Shown here piece by piece: positions 11,846 through 23,900 of a stretch of DNA of 64,000 nucleotides; position 1 is the stretch's first letter, and every line of letters begins with the position of its first letter. This stretch comes from Rostrohypoxylon terebratum (taxonomy: Eukaryota > Ascomycota > Sordariomycetes > Xylariales > Hypoxylaceae): the NCBI GenBank assembly GCA_022497145.1, contig MU385910.1, positions 1-64,000 on the forward strand, read 5' to 3'. The translations under genes were made by a program, and so were the position numbers. The notes beneath the pieces are model-generated. The model had not been told where the DNA came from. It made no database searches and worked only from the letters and a program-made list of their open reading frames with translations.

Positions 11846-13050
11846 CATCCATTTTTATCTCCCTCGGCTGAGAAAAGACATCCATGTTGATAGCGTGTGC
11901 GTGTCCTAGTAGCGGTCTGTATGCTGTAGGTCCCTAGCCGATCGAGGGTTGCTCAATGCACACTTAACTTTGGCGTTAGGCAAGTGTTTCTGCTCCTTCT
12001 GGCATTGGATATATAAATATATAAATATATAAAACTCCTTAGTGCCCCCTTCTCTCTCTCTCTCTAAAAAAAACATGAGCTGACTGCTCTTGCGCGTAAT
12101 GTTTGACGTATGCGTACGATATTATTAGATGATGTTGTTGACGGTGATGGGGGGGGATGATCTCTAGTAAGGTCGGACGGAACATTGCACTACCTCGTAG
12201 ACGAATTCCGGTGCCGATATTCGAGACGAAAGGGCAAGAAAAAAAAAAGTAAGGATGATGAGGATGACGGGGATGACGACGATTGCGCACATGCACTGCA
12301 GCTAGTGTCACCTAGTCCATCGCACGATCTCCAGCTCGGACTATCCACCGTCCGGAAGAGGAGCAGTATACATCATCTAGGCGTACCTAGAGGTAGGTGT
12401 ATGGTATCTATCGCAGAGCCGACATCACGTTGGAACTTCCGACTTGTTTAAGACAGCTCGTCTTTACATGGAGGATAGAGCGAGACGTGATGTCAAACAG
12501 TTGGATATGGATAATGTTTGTGGTGCTGCTTTCTTTGTCCTATTGTACCCGTCTTGCCATCCATGTTTGTTATCTTATCATGTTGCCACCGAGGTACCGT
12601 TACCAGATGGATCCGGACTCTCGTAGGCTTCGGCCTTGCTACTTGTGCGACAAATGGGCGCTTGGGGTTAGATGCAAGTCAAAACCCTATGGGTTCGGCG
12701 ACGGCGAAGCGGACCCCATCTCGGTCAGCGCGCGCGTGACCAGTAAGAATCATTCGGTGCCGTGTGTTCTCTCGAGTGGCCTGTAACACGCCAACATTCG
12801 CAATGGCGACTGGGCAGCGCGTAGTTTGACGACCGGCGGAGCAAGTCCTAAGCAGCTTTGGCAGCCAACGTGGCGGGCTGGGTTGCCTGGTCGAGGGTTG
12901 CATCGAGTCAGCCCCGGCTAACCGATTCATGGCCTCGTCAGCCGATGGCAGCAAGCCCCCGAAAGCTTGCCATGATAATTACCACGATACTTTGCATCAC
13001 CCTTGATTAAACGTGCATAGTATGACGGGCATATATATGAATAGGTATTT

Positions 13051-13080
13051 ATACACACGCGCGCGCACGCGCACACACAT
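13051..13080. repeat. Alternating purine-pyrimidine tract
   Basis: About 28 bases of strict CA/CG alternation, flanked on the left by an ATATAT stretch. Such tracts can adopt Z-DNA; no function can be read from the sequence. Confidence 0.75.
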
Positions 13081-14639
13081 AGAGGATATGTATGTCATAA
13101 GTAGCGATAAGAGCAATTAAGTGGCCCCGGAGGCGAGACGAAGGCACTAGATACACTGAAAAGGGTATGAATCTCGGAGGCAAGCGGAAGTTTGGCGAGC
13201 GTGTAATATCCGTAATCGCTTATGTGTTTAAGTGGTGATGATGAGATTTAAAAAGTAAAAGTACGTTATTATAATATTATCCGATTCATTGAAAAGTGTG
13301 AAAATATCTCATTAAACAATCAATCAATTATGAACCCGGCTAATGAATTATTTCTTCGGAAAATGTTCTGCATTGAGTACGGCAAGTACCTACAATACCC
13401 GTGGACATGCTAAAAATATAAAAGGGGTTGTAAGTGTTGTAAGTAGACAAGTAGTCAAATAGGGACCGACACTCCGAGAAAAAAAAAAGCCCACCTAGTT
13501 CCCAACCCGCCGCTTTGGACCCCCCGTGTCCGCATCTACAGTATGAAGTGCGAAATATCTTTATTATGTAGGACCTAGGTACGTCAATACCTTTCTCACA
13601 CTTTAAATCGTGTGCACATGTGTGTACATACACCTGCTAACAATTACAGAGGTAAGGCTTAATGTACGCATATGTACACCTATAGTTTCAATTACTACAC
13701 CGTACTTTCTACATTTTTGGGTTTTAGTTTGAAGCTTTTTTTTTTGCTATGTAGTTTCGACCGACGCGAAAATATGTTTTAAACGTAACGTTTTATATAA
13801 TTAACACCGATTAAATATATTTATATGTATTTACATAACGGATAATACATATATACGAATACACTATAAATGCTTATATCAAGTAGGTAAGTAAGTAAGG
13901 AAAGGCAGAAGAGGAAAGGTAAGAGAAACCGCCCGAGTTTAAATAAAAAGCAAGTACGGGAGCGGACGGATCACGAAGTATGTGTTACACGCCTTCCTTC
14001 CCGTATTGCGCTGTCACAGTATAAGTATACAGTACGGAATGGCCCCGTATCATTACCTAGCCAAATTGGTTGACTCCCACGCGAAAGAGACGACCAACGC
14101 CGGGAGCCGTGGAGCCGAAACCCCCTCCAAGAAAGAGGGTTGGGTTTAGGGATTTTATCAATCTTGCTCCGGTCGATCGACTCTAAGCATGTTTGAAGCA
14201 ATCCTTTTTTCCCTCTTTTCCCCTTCTTGATTTCTCACCATCGCTTAAGTGCAGGATTTCAAGATTGACATTATCGAGATCATCGTTATCCGTTATCAAT
14301 ATCTCACTCACCCTTTCCAAAATCTTATTTCACATGAACCGTTGATTAATACATGTGTAGTTGGATGGGAGAATCCCCGGTTGTGGCGCCCCCCACAAGG
14401 AAATAAAATATTATAATAATAAAGGAAGGTACCTAAATCTTAAGAGGAAGAGAAGGGGGGAAAAAAGAGGGAAAGCGTAGAATAGGAAGAAAGAGCCGGG
14501 CTAAGGCCGCCTTGCAACCCCCCGGATTGACCGCCTTGTCGCATTGCCCTTTCCTCGGGAATCATCAGTGCTCAAAAAGTTGGCCTGGGTTTTTGGCTCA
14601 GGTGCGCCTGCTGATTTTTTAGCGCAAACGCCCGAGTCT

Positions 14640-15083
14640 GGTCCGTCTTTAATTTCTCTCTCCCTCCCGTCCTGCCCGTCTCTGCAACATCCCTCCTCTC
14701 TCAAACGGCATCGCGTCAGAACGCCCATTCCCAGGCTCCAGGCTCTTTTCTTCCATCCCAATAGTTTCCTTTCCTTTTTTTTTTCTTCCCTCCCCCCTCC
14801 CCTTTCTTTACCATTCTATCCCATCGTCTTAATTTCCGCACATCTACTTACTAGTATACACCCCTACCCTAAACCTCTCCACTCCGACCGAAACTCATAC
14901 AACCAAAAAAAAATCCCACCCGCACCGAACATCCACCGCCTCCCGTATTCTCCGTTCTTACATTTCTTCTCAACAAATCTCTCAACTTCTACCGGACCTG
15001 CCTTCGGAGCACCTGTTTACTGTTCGGAATATCTTTATTTTACTCTTCATCATCTACAATAACTTATTTATCTACCCATCGAC
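14640..15083 (+). promoter_or_regulatory. CT-rich leader of Zn2Cys6 regulator gene
   Basis: Strongly pyrimidine-rich on the plus strand, with CCCTCC, TTTCCT and CTCTCC runs, reaching to the start codon at 15084. CT-rich stretches upstream of the start are common in filamentous-fungal promoters and 5' UTRs. An ORF of 172 codons across it (14544-15062) is composition-driven and not called. Confidence 0.5.
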
Positions 15084-18000
15084 ATGGCGTCTGTCGTCCG
15101 CGGCACGTCGCTCAGAGCCGGCGGTGCCTGCGTGCGTTGTCGCAAGGGAAAGACTAAATGCGTCTACGAGAATGGACGAGCGCCTTGTAGGAACTGCGCA
15201 AAGGGGATGCACGAGTGCTATCTCCCTTCTGAAAGCATGGCTCATCATCACGGTCAATCTCCTGCTAGACCTCCTCGTCCCCGAGAGAGTCTACCAGGAG
15301 AGCGAAGCGTGTCGGCAACTAGCGACCGTCAGCCTGTAACCACTGGTGCAGTTATACCGCGTAACATTCCTTCCAATACCGAAAAGTACGTTTTTATCTC
15401 ATTTTTCATCAACTACTTATATCATTTACTCGTTCATTCAATTTATTTTGTCTTATTGTATTGTATTGCATTGTATTTTTCTTCTTGTTCATATGCGCAT
15501 TTTTCGGGTTATCGTCACGATCACCCTTCCCTTTAATTTATCTTCCCCCCCTCTTCTTCGAAAAGGTCACCGGTCTCCTCTCTGGGCTCTGCCTAGTAAA
15601 AGACTATGTGGGCGTTGTGGTGTTTCGGCCTTGACCTAAGATGGCGGCGACTACGCGCCCCGAACAGATCTTGGCTTATGATCCGTGCTCCCCCCTGGTC
15701 TCGGTCAGGTCAGAGTACAGCCGACCAGACGCTCCAATACATTTTTTACCTTACTACCCAAATCTTTGGGTGGCTGTGGACAGGTGATGATGTATTGTGG
15801 ATTATGGATTATGGATGCCGGTTGCCTTGTCTCGCCTCGGGACTTCAATTATTATTGACATTCTCCCTCTTCTCACCCCGTCGCCCCCATCCTACTATAT
15901 CCTACCATCTTGCTCCGTTTTGTCCCTGCGCCCCTCTAGCTCGCGCTCGCGCTCCCCATCCAATCTCAGTCAACACCCTTGTCCTCCCCCAAACCTCGTT
16001 CGCGTTGATCGGCTCCACTAACACGTATTTTCGTTCGTCCCCACAGACTGACTCCGGAACTGGTGACGGAATGCGAAAGGGTAATCTCTAAGACTATCCC
16101 GTCTTGTGTTGCCTTCCACAAGCCTTCCTTCTTACAGAAGCTCAAGAATGGCACTCTTGAAGGTAGTATTGTCAACGGACTCTTAACTTGCGCTGCGCGG
16201 TAAGCAATCATTTCCACATTATCTCTTCCTCTATTTTTTTCCCTTTCTTTTTTTTTCTTTCTATTTTACAGTTATGTTTCCGTCTCCCAACCCCCGGAAC
16301 CCGCCTTATCCACTTTTGAAAGGATCCCGGGCAAATGGTTCATTCATCTCCGGAGCTGCATTCGCGTCTCGCCTAACGCACCAATAACCCCCTTGGCCAA
16401 CACCACTTTCCCGCCGTCTATCTTTACCGTCTATCTTCCCGATCGCGCATGGCGAAGAAAAAGAATAGAAGCGTGTCTTGCTGTCTGATCGTCTGCTCGT
16501 ACCAAGTCGTATAAATTAGATTTGTTTACCTAACTATATCTATCTCTTTTTTAACAGAAGCTCCCATGGATTAATTCGTCGCTATGGCAATCAAGGAGGT
16601 GCCTCGGCAGCCTCCGAGCATTTTGCCGTTAAAGCCATCAATCTAATCATGCAGAATCTCGACAACCCAAGCTTGGCAGACATTCAGGCTCTTTGTCTCC
16701 TGATCATTCACGAATGGGGCAATCGCAATGCTGTCCGCGCCTACATCTATCTCGGCCAGGCTGCCCGCATGGCCCAGATGTACCGGATAATTGCCGTTCA
16801 CCAGAACAGGGGCGATCCCGACCAGTTCATCAAGGACGAATCTTTCCGTCGCACGCTGTGGCTTATCTATGTTCTTGACTGCTTCCTAACAAGCAGCCCC
16901 GGCCGTCAGCCGGCCGTCTCCCACCACGACATCAAAGATATACCACTCCCGTGCCTGGATATGAGCTATAACTTCGGCACCCCTGTCTATGTGCGCACCC
17001 TCGCGGGTGGTCCGCCTCCTGGAATCCCGGATGCGTCTACGCAAATGACCGAGGTCGGCGAGTTTGGCCACATTGTGATGGCAACTCAAGCCTGGCGCAA
17101 TGTCATCGAAATGCTCACCACTGTTACGAGCACCACCTTCTCTGAGGAGGAGTGTGCTTCTCTGGAAGCCGGTATCGACGCGGTCCGTAATTCCTTACCG
17201 CCGCATTTCATGGACAAGCCTGGTCAGATCAACCTCCACATTACCATGGGCAGTGGCTTTACATATGCCATGTTACATTGTCTCCTCCATTGTGCTACCA
17301 TTATGGTCAACCGCCGCAGGCTCTTGCATCTTGTTACTACCGACGGGTTCAATCACGAGACCTGGCGCATGGTCCCGCATGTCCACCTGCAGACTGTTGA
17401 CCGAGTGTTTGCGGCCGCTCATAGTGTGGTGTCCCTTCTACTCGCCTTGGAAGCCAATGCGGACAAGGATGCTATTCCCAACTTCCCCCTAGTCATGCTT
17501 TTTTCATGCTTTACGGCCTGTTCTACCGTGGCTTGGTTTAGCCTGAAAGGGCTGACGCCCCCTGATGTAAATGAGACGGCTGAGTCGATCGTCCGCGATG
17601 GCATGCGATTTCTCCAGGAAGGCGCCAACATTTGGATTCTAGCCGTTCCTTGGTACCGCCATCTATCTGTTATGAATAAGGTTCTGCGGAATGGCGACAG
17701 AACACTACTGAGGACGCAGCCTGAGCCTGGTGTGCCTTCAATAAAGGAGGACACGGCAAGTCAACCTGACAACCCCGATAGCATGGATTATGAGCGCCCT
17801 CAATCAGCCAATACGCAAGAACAAGCCGACGGACGAGGTAGCGAGCCGCCACGAAAGTCCGGATTCACCACGATTAATGGGGGATCGGCTGGAGCGTCAA
17901 CGCCTGCGACCGCAAGTCCTCCGCCAGGACAGGCAAAGGCAGACTCTCCGGCGCCTTCTTCGTCCGGTCAGCCAGCGGAATCCGTGCCGGCTTCGGGCAA

Positions 18001-18091
18001 TGATATGACCGCCGCTGAGCTATGCGTAGCCTTTGAGCGTCAGCTTTTAGAGTTAGACGACCTTGCTGCCTTCATGGGTGGTGGTGTATAA
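15084..18091 (+). CDS. Zn2Cys6 fungal-specific transcription factor
   Basis: Three exons (15084-15385, 16047-16199, 16558-18091) give 662 aa. The binuclear zinc cluster is at residues 16-45 (Cys16, 19, 26, 35, 38, 45; spacing 2-6-8-2-6). A Fungal_trans regulatory domain follows from 'LTPELVTECERVISK' to about residue 470, including 'RRTLWLIYVLDCFLTSSPGRQP', the usual landmark of this domain. The C-terminus is Pro/Ser/Thr-rich, likely an activation region, and ends in a short acidic-hydrophobic stretch. Intron 1 is unusually long (about 660 nt) with CACTAAC before its CCACAG acceptor; intron 2 is 358 nt. Both joins preserve phase. The target genes are unknown; the neighbours (METTL16, XDH) do not define it. 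Confidence 0.85.
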
Positions 18092-19245
18092 GGTGTCGAG
18101 CATTCGGTCTCGGTGTCCCGGAAACTTGTAGTTTCTGCCTACCCTATCACTCATACGCTGCATTTCAGCGTCAGGTGCGCTTTTCTACTCAACTGTACCT
18201 TAATATGGGAGACATGGACCGGCGTTAGTTGGAGTTTTCGGGTTGCATTCGAAGAGGCTTTATTCTTTGAAGTTGTTCAGAGGAATCTCACCCCGTGTCG
18301 TTATCCTATTTTCAACCACTGCAATCCCTCAGGGCATGTTGAAATCCGAAATCTAGCGAACGATTCACGATGACTGAAACCCGCGTGTTCTACGATAGTG
18401 GCAGAAGGGCAGTTAGTATGATACGGGTGGAACAACTTCGGCGATTTGTCTACAGTTTATCTATTCTTTAGGGTTGTAGCATCTTGTCCTCGGAATGGAC
18501 GAATTATTTTTCTTTTTTTAACAAGAGTGCTTATTGCCGTCGTACACGGAAAGACCATGGGAGAGGACAACAGGGGTTGAGGGTCGACCAGAACAAAAAA
18601 GAGTTCATGTCTGGATCTTCTGTATGTATTTCGATCAGTTAAACACTCGAAGGTGCCGGAGAGGCCGCGTTACCTGGCCGTCGTAATTGAGTGGGACTGA
18701 CTTGCGGCTTCGAGAAAGCTTGTTTGTACTATTACCATGATGCAATTGAGTCCCGGCTATTAGCTTGTTGGGCCATGCTCTACAACATAGCTAATACAAA
18801 GTGCGATTAAGTTGACTGATAATTTTGCATGATGCCTCACTCGGAATCGGTGATTGTAATGTTGCAGGTTTGGATGAAAATATTGACTGCGTAAGTATGC
18901 CTAGGATCTTAGGACCTACCTAGTAGGTCCTAGGTCCTACTAGCAAGTAATGTACCTGTGTAACCGGAGATGTCTAAGCATCACGTGCTTAGTGGATATA
19001 TGACGTCGCATGTATTGTTTGTATTTATCTCGTCTTTGAGACTTCTCATCCTCTCAACTTATTTTACTCACATTTATTTTACTATTAACCACGAGCCTAA
19101 CCACCTGCCCCCTTAAAAAAAAGAGAGAAAGAAAAGAAGAAACAAAAAATTTTAACAACATCACATATGCCAGGGTGTACAGGCCGCACCTCGCAGACTA
19201 CAGCATGCATCCATTAATGATTTCACCAAGGTGAAGATCAAAGAG
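18092..19245. other. Intergenic between regulator and METTL16
   Basis: Holds the 3' UTR of the regulator and the promoter of the methyltransferase. A near-perfect inverted repeat with CTAGTAGG/CCTACTAG arms lies at about 18921-18943. No gene supported. Confidence 0.55.
18895..18950. repeat. Palindromic TAGGTCCTA cluster
   Basis: Repeated CTAGGA, AGGTCCTA and CTAGTAGG words form a near-palindrome (arms of eight bases around a TCCTAGGT core). Confidence 0.7.
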
Positions 19246-20781
19246 ATGGACAGGCCAATCTGCGGTGATGACAACGAACGGGGTACTAAACGGAAATATG
19301 CCGGAGACGAACATAATGCAAGAGATTCTAATAAACTTCTTACTCTCGATGGTTGTAGCATTTCACCTATAGTGAAACCAGAATCGAGGGATGATGATTA
19401 CTACAAAGCCCTCTATATGGAAGAGGAACCCGACTTCCGTCTTCTCGGACAACGAGATTCGGAATTTAAAGATGTACTGGAACACGGTTCACACCTCGAC
19501 TTTGGCAATCCCAAATCTGTCATGCAACTCACCAAGACCCTTCTGAAGTTAGATTTCAGCTTGCTAGTAGACTTGCCAATAGATCGTCTCTGTCCTCCAG
19601 TACCCAACCGTCACAATTACATTCTTTGGCTGAAGGAACTTATCGATTCTACCTCTCCCCTGCACTCACATTCAGTTGAGCCAATCCGACAGGTGACTGG
19701 ACTCGACATAGGCACTGGCGCTAGCCTTATATACCCGCTTCTAGGCTGTGCCCAGCGTTCATCGTGGTCGTTCATCGCTACCGACGTAGACCCAAAATCA
19801 TTAGCCTACGCTCGCAGGAACGCCAAGCTTAACAACATGGGCCATCGGATACGTGTTGTTGGCCGAGCGATGACGGATTGTCTCATTCCTCTTGCTGAGC
19901 TCAACCTAGAAACCATTGACTTCACCATGGTCAACCCGCCTTTTTACACGTCCGATGCAGAACTTATAAACCTGGCCGCACAGAAATCTCGGCCCCCCAA
20001 TAGCGCGTGCACTGGTGCGCCGATCGAGATGGTTTGTGCTGGAGGGGAAGTCGGCTTCGTACAGCGAATCATCGACGAGTCTTTGGTCTTGAGAGAGAGG
20101 GTGCAGTGGTATACAGCTATGCTCGGTAAGCAATCGAGTCTAGAAGTCCTCATTGATGTCCTCAAACGCCACGGTGTGACCAACTATGCCGTAACCGCCT
20201 TCGTCCAGGGAAACAAGACTCGCAGGTGGGCTATCGGTTGGAGTTTTCAGAGTCGGAGGCCGAGTCTGTCGGCGAGTAGGGGCTGCGAGCCTTCCGCCGG
20301 GAAGAAGATTCTACCATTTCCTACAGAAGCAACGATTGCTTCATGGCCGATATCTCAATATAAATCGGGGCAGCTTGAAAGAGTTGTCTGCGATACGATG
20401 GATAATATAGACCTGGCTTCATGGATTTGGGATAGCACGCATTCCAGGGGCATCGGATTCGCTGGCGGAAACGTATGGAGTCGAGCTTACCGGAGAGAGA
20501 GGGCGCGTGAAAAAGAAAAGGGGACGGATGTTGAAAATCTCTATGGCAAAGAGGATACCAATATCAAGACTACCTCCTCTCATCGATTGAATAACTGGCA
20601 GACAACAGAACACGGGTTCGATCACTACGCATTTGGTTTCTCCCTAACTGTTCAGGTCTCGAAAAGCATGCGAAATCACGAAGACCATGGTGTAATCATA
20701 GCTCGCTGGCTGCAAGGCGATGACCACGCGCTATTCGAGAGTTTCACTGGCTTACTTCGAAAATCTATGCGATTAAGATGA
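19246..20781 (+). CDS. METTL16-type RNA m6A methyltransferase
   Basis: Single exon, 511 aa from the ATG at 19246 (the frame is open a little further upstream but without an ATG). The SAM-binding motif 'LDIGTGASLIYPLL' has its Asp at residue 154, a second acidic motif is 'ATDVDPKSLAYA', and the catalytic NPPF tetrad is at residues 230-233, the hallmark of METTL16 (DUF890) enzymes. These methylate adenosine in U6 snRNA (and, in animals, hairpins of a SAM synthetase mRNA). Length is similar to the human enzyme, but the C-terminal half does not obviously match the vertebrate regulatory domain. Divergent functions are possible, though the catalytic core is intact. Confidence 0.88.
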   Translation: MDRPICGDDNERGTKRKYAGDEHNARDSNKLLTLDGCSISPIVKPESRDDDYYKALYMEEEPDFRLLGQRDSEFKDVLEHGSHLDFGNPKSVMQLTKTLLKLDFSLLVDLPIDRLCPPVPNRHNYILWLKELIDSTSPLHSHSVEPIRQVTGLDIGTGASLIYPLLGCAQRSSWSFIATDVDPKSLAYARRNAKLNNMGHRIRVVGRAMTDCLIPLAELNLETIDFTMVNPPFYTSDAELINLAAQKSRPPNSACTGAPIEMVCAGGEVGFVQRIIDESLVLRERVQWYTAMLGKQSSLEVLIDVLKRHGVTNYAVTAFVQGNKTRRWAIGWSFQSRRPSLSASRGCEPSAGKKILPFPTEATIASWPISQYKSGQLERVVCDTMDNIDLASWIWDSTHSRGIGFAGGNVWSRAYRRERAREKEKGTDVENLYGKEDTNIKTTSSHRLNNWQTTEHGFDHYAFGFSLTVQVSKSMRNHEDHGVIIARWLQGDDHALFESFTGLLRKSMRLR

Positions 20782-20939
20782 AATGGAGGAAGCACAAATC
20801 CGACAAAAGCCGTTATGCCCGAGAAAATAAAATGCTATTTTCTGCCGCTCTTTGCGCTTGGTAGTGCTATGATACCATTTTCAATTGTGCAATGGTTTTG
20901 GTGAGCGAGGAAGTGTGCGGACTATTTCATCTCTTTAAA

Positions 20940-23900
20940 CTACTCTTCGATTCGAACGAAAAAGTTCATCTCGCCGTCCTTGGGAACCACGGCAGCACGC
21001 TTGACAAATTCGTCTCCAACAGCTAGACGTAGCTTTTCTGGAGTCCCTGGTGCGTTGAGAACTAATGGTTCTCTTACGCCATTCATTTCCCTTGCAGCCT
21101 TGACTGCCTCTCTGAGAGCAAAGAACACCGTAGAGCCTAAGAAAAGGGGCGGCTCACCGACACCTTTGCTGCTTTGAATAGAGCGTAGATGCTTCCAATT
21201 TATATCGTTGCCGCTGGAGTCATGCCTCAGCATAGATACATTGAATGTTTGGGGAATATCGGAAAACCCTTTTGCTTGGATTAGAATGCACGGTCTTCTA
21301 CGTATGGGAGCTCGCTAACACTCACCTGGTATCTTATATGTTCCGGGGCCTCTGGTGAACAGCTCACCTTGCCTGGTCCAGAGCGACTCTTCCATGGTGA
21401 ACAAACCCTGCCCCTGGACAAAAGCACCCTCAATCTGCCCGTAATCGATGGATGGGTTAATCGACCGACCGACATCCTGCACCTTGTGTTAGGTTGGAAC
21501 TATACACCGTGCTCTAACACACTTACCATCATAACGTCGGTTCTCAGAACGGTGTGATCACCAGTGAGGACGTCTAACTCGACCTCGGTAATCGCCACAC
21601 CTTGAGTGAAATAATAGTACATTGGAAGCGGATCTTTGTAGTTGCCCCATTTGTATCCTGTAGGATATTTAGTCATTGTTCGAGGATAGTGGAAAGAGAT
21701 TGAGATGACGGACCTATACGTGGCATCTTCCAAAACCCGTTCGCCGCAAGGTTGACCCGATCTCGATAGGCAGCATGTGCTATCGCTGACATCGGAGCGT
21801 CCTGTCCTAATTGTTTCCTGTACGGTGCCAACCGCTCGTTCAATTGTTCACAAGCGTTTTTGACAGCCATCCCGTTTAGATCACTGCCCGAAGACGCGGC
21901 AGTTGGAGAGGGGTTGGCAACTTGGTCCGTCTGTGAATCTTTGTTGAATATTTGGTCAACGCTCACACCAAGCTCCTCGGCCGCGACTTGACACATCTTG
22001 GTATAGAGCCCTTGGCCCATCTCGGTCCCTCCATGGTGAAGCAATATGCTACCGTCTGTGGTGTATCGGGTTAACACTCTAGAACAAGACGCACTAAGTA
22101 GAAGTTACTTGCCTTCATATATCCTCACATACGCGCCAGCTTGGTTTAAATGCAGCGCAGTCGCAAAACTAAGATAGCGGTTAGTCTTTCAGTCGTGCGT
22201 AATTCCTCGGGACATCTGACCTTAATCCAAATTTGGTCGGAATTTTACAAATCCCTCTCTTCCTATAACGGGTCTTCGAATTGAAAATTCCGACGTCCTT
22301 TTTCCTCCTCTCGTAGTCTGCGTTGGCGCTAAGTTGCTCCAGCATCATCGGGATGTGGAAATCGACGTCTATCGGTTGCAAAAACGGTGTTAAATCGCCT
22401 TCTTTATATAGATTTCTGATTCTCAGCTCATCGATATCAATACCAAGACGCTCGGAAATAGCGCTCATGAAAGACTCGGCAAAATACATTGCTTGGGGCC
22501 CTCCAAACCCACGAAATGCGGTGTTCGAGACGGTGTTGGTCTTACAAAGCCATCCGCGTATCCAAGCGTGAGGTATGTTATAGCAATTGTCAATATGAGT
22601 ACACGCTCGATCCATCACAGCACCGGACATATCCAGGGAGTATCCTGCGTTGTTATAGATGTCTACGTCAAGACACTGGATTACTCCGTTGGTATCAGTA
22701 CCGATTTTCCACTTGCATTGCATGGGGTGTCTCTGTCCGCTGGTTGTAATATCTTCATCGCGGTTCAACATCATTCTCGCGGGGCGTCGCTCTTTTTTTG
22801 CGGCAATGGCTACTAAGCATGCTATTGGGGTGCTCCTTGATTCTTTGCCGCCGTAAGCACCACCGAGACGTCTAACCCTCATGTTCACGCGGCTCATGGG
22901 CACCCCTAGCACCCGTGCAACGAAGATTTGGTTCTCTGCCAAGTTCTGTGTGGATGCATAGAGTTCCATTGTGCCGTCTTCGGTGTGTGGGATCGCTAAT
23001 GCAGCGTTGGTCTCCAAATAGAAATGCTCCTGACCGCCTAATTTTGTCGTCCCTTCGACAACGTGTTCGCATTTCGCAAAGATTTCGTCCAGGGATCCTT
23101 GGATGGCGGCTCCCTTTTTTAACTGTTTTCCGTGTTCGAAATAGCTTTGAGCCTTGACAGCCTGGTCTATTGTGAGTATAGCTGGCAGTATTTCGTACGT
23201 CACTCGAACCTTGGCCTTAGCAGCTTGTGCTTGTAGAGCTGACTCGGCATAGATAAGACCTATGGTTTGACCATGGGAATGAACCTCGTCTATCGCAAAT
23301 AAAGGCTCATCCACCCGGATTGGGCCCCAATTATTGTTCTCACGCGGTACACTATTCTTGTCAAGATAACCGACAACGCCCGGCATCTCGAGCGCGACGC
23401 TCCAGTCGACTGCGAGGATTTTCGCGTGTGCTTTGGTCGAAAGCACAAGCGCACAGTGCATCTCATTCTTCTGCTGTGGCATATCATCCACATATTCAGC
23501 CTCGCCTGTGCAGTGCTTCAAGGCGGATAGGTGAGGGATCTCTCTGCCTACAACTTTAGTACCAGAGGCGATAAAGTGACCACGAGTTCCAGTCGATATT
23601 TCGCGGTGAATCTCTTGAACGGTGTCATGACTGAGCTGAACTACCCCCAGTTCCTTGATGCTCTCATTCCAGAAACGGAAAAGCATAGACAACGTTAAGG
23701 CTAGCAGGCAGATATATTAGAAATTAGAAGCCTTGGATATTGAATGGAATTATTCGAAGCCGTACCTTTTCTATACTGGGCCATCCCTCCTGGCACACCA
23801 AATGGCAAGTCAAGGTCTTCTAGAAGAGCACTGATAGCATCGTCTCGCGTGCTTTCATCAGCCCATTTCTTTCCTTGGACAGATTGTTGTGCCTTGGTAG

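Larger units (their letters stand above)
8675..15083. other. 6.4 kb gene-poor region
   Basis: No coding region can be supported on either strand. ORFs of 60-130 codons occur but show no domain, composition or splice pattern of a gene. The stretch holds microsatellites, G- and T-runs, many TAGGTACC-like motifs (11215-11275, 11450-11560, 11760-11840), an alternating CA/CG tract (13051-13080) and, at its right end, the CT-rich leader of the next gene. It could contain noncoding RNAs or long regulatory DNA; sequence alone does not show this. Confidence 0.55.

Noticed and set aside
12397..12786. 129-codon plus-strand ORF in the gene desert
   Set aside because: Overlaps other ORFs of equal length in other frames; no recognisable feature.
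14544..15062. 172-codon ORF before the Zn2Cys6 regulator
   Set aside because: Ser/Pro/Leu-rich product follows from CT-rich leader composition; no domain and no splice link to the regulator.
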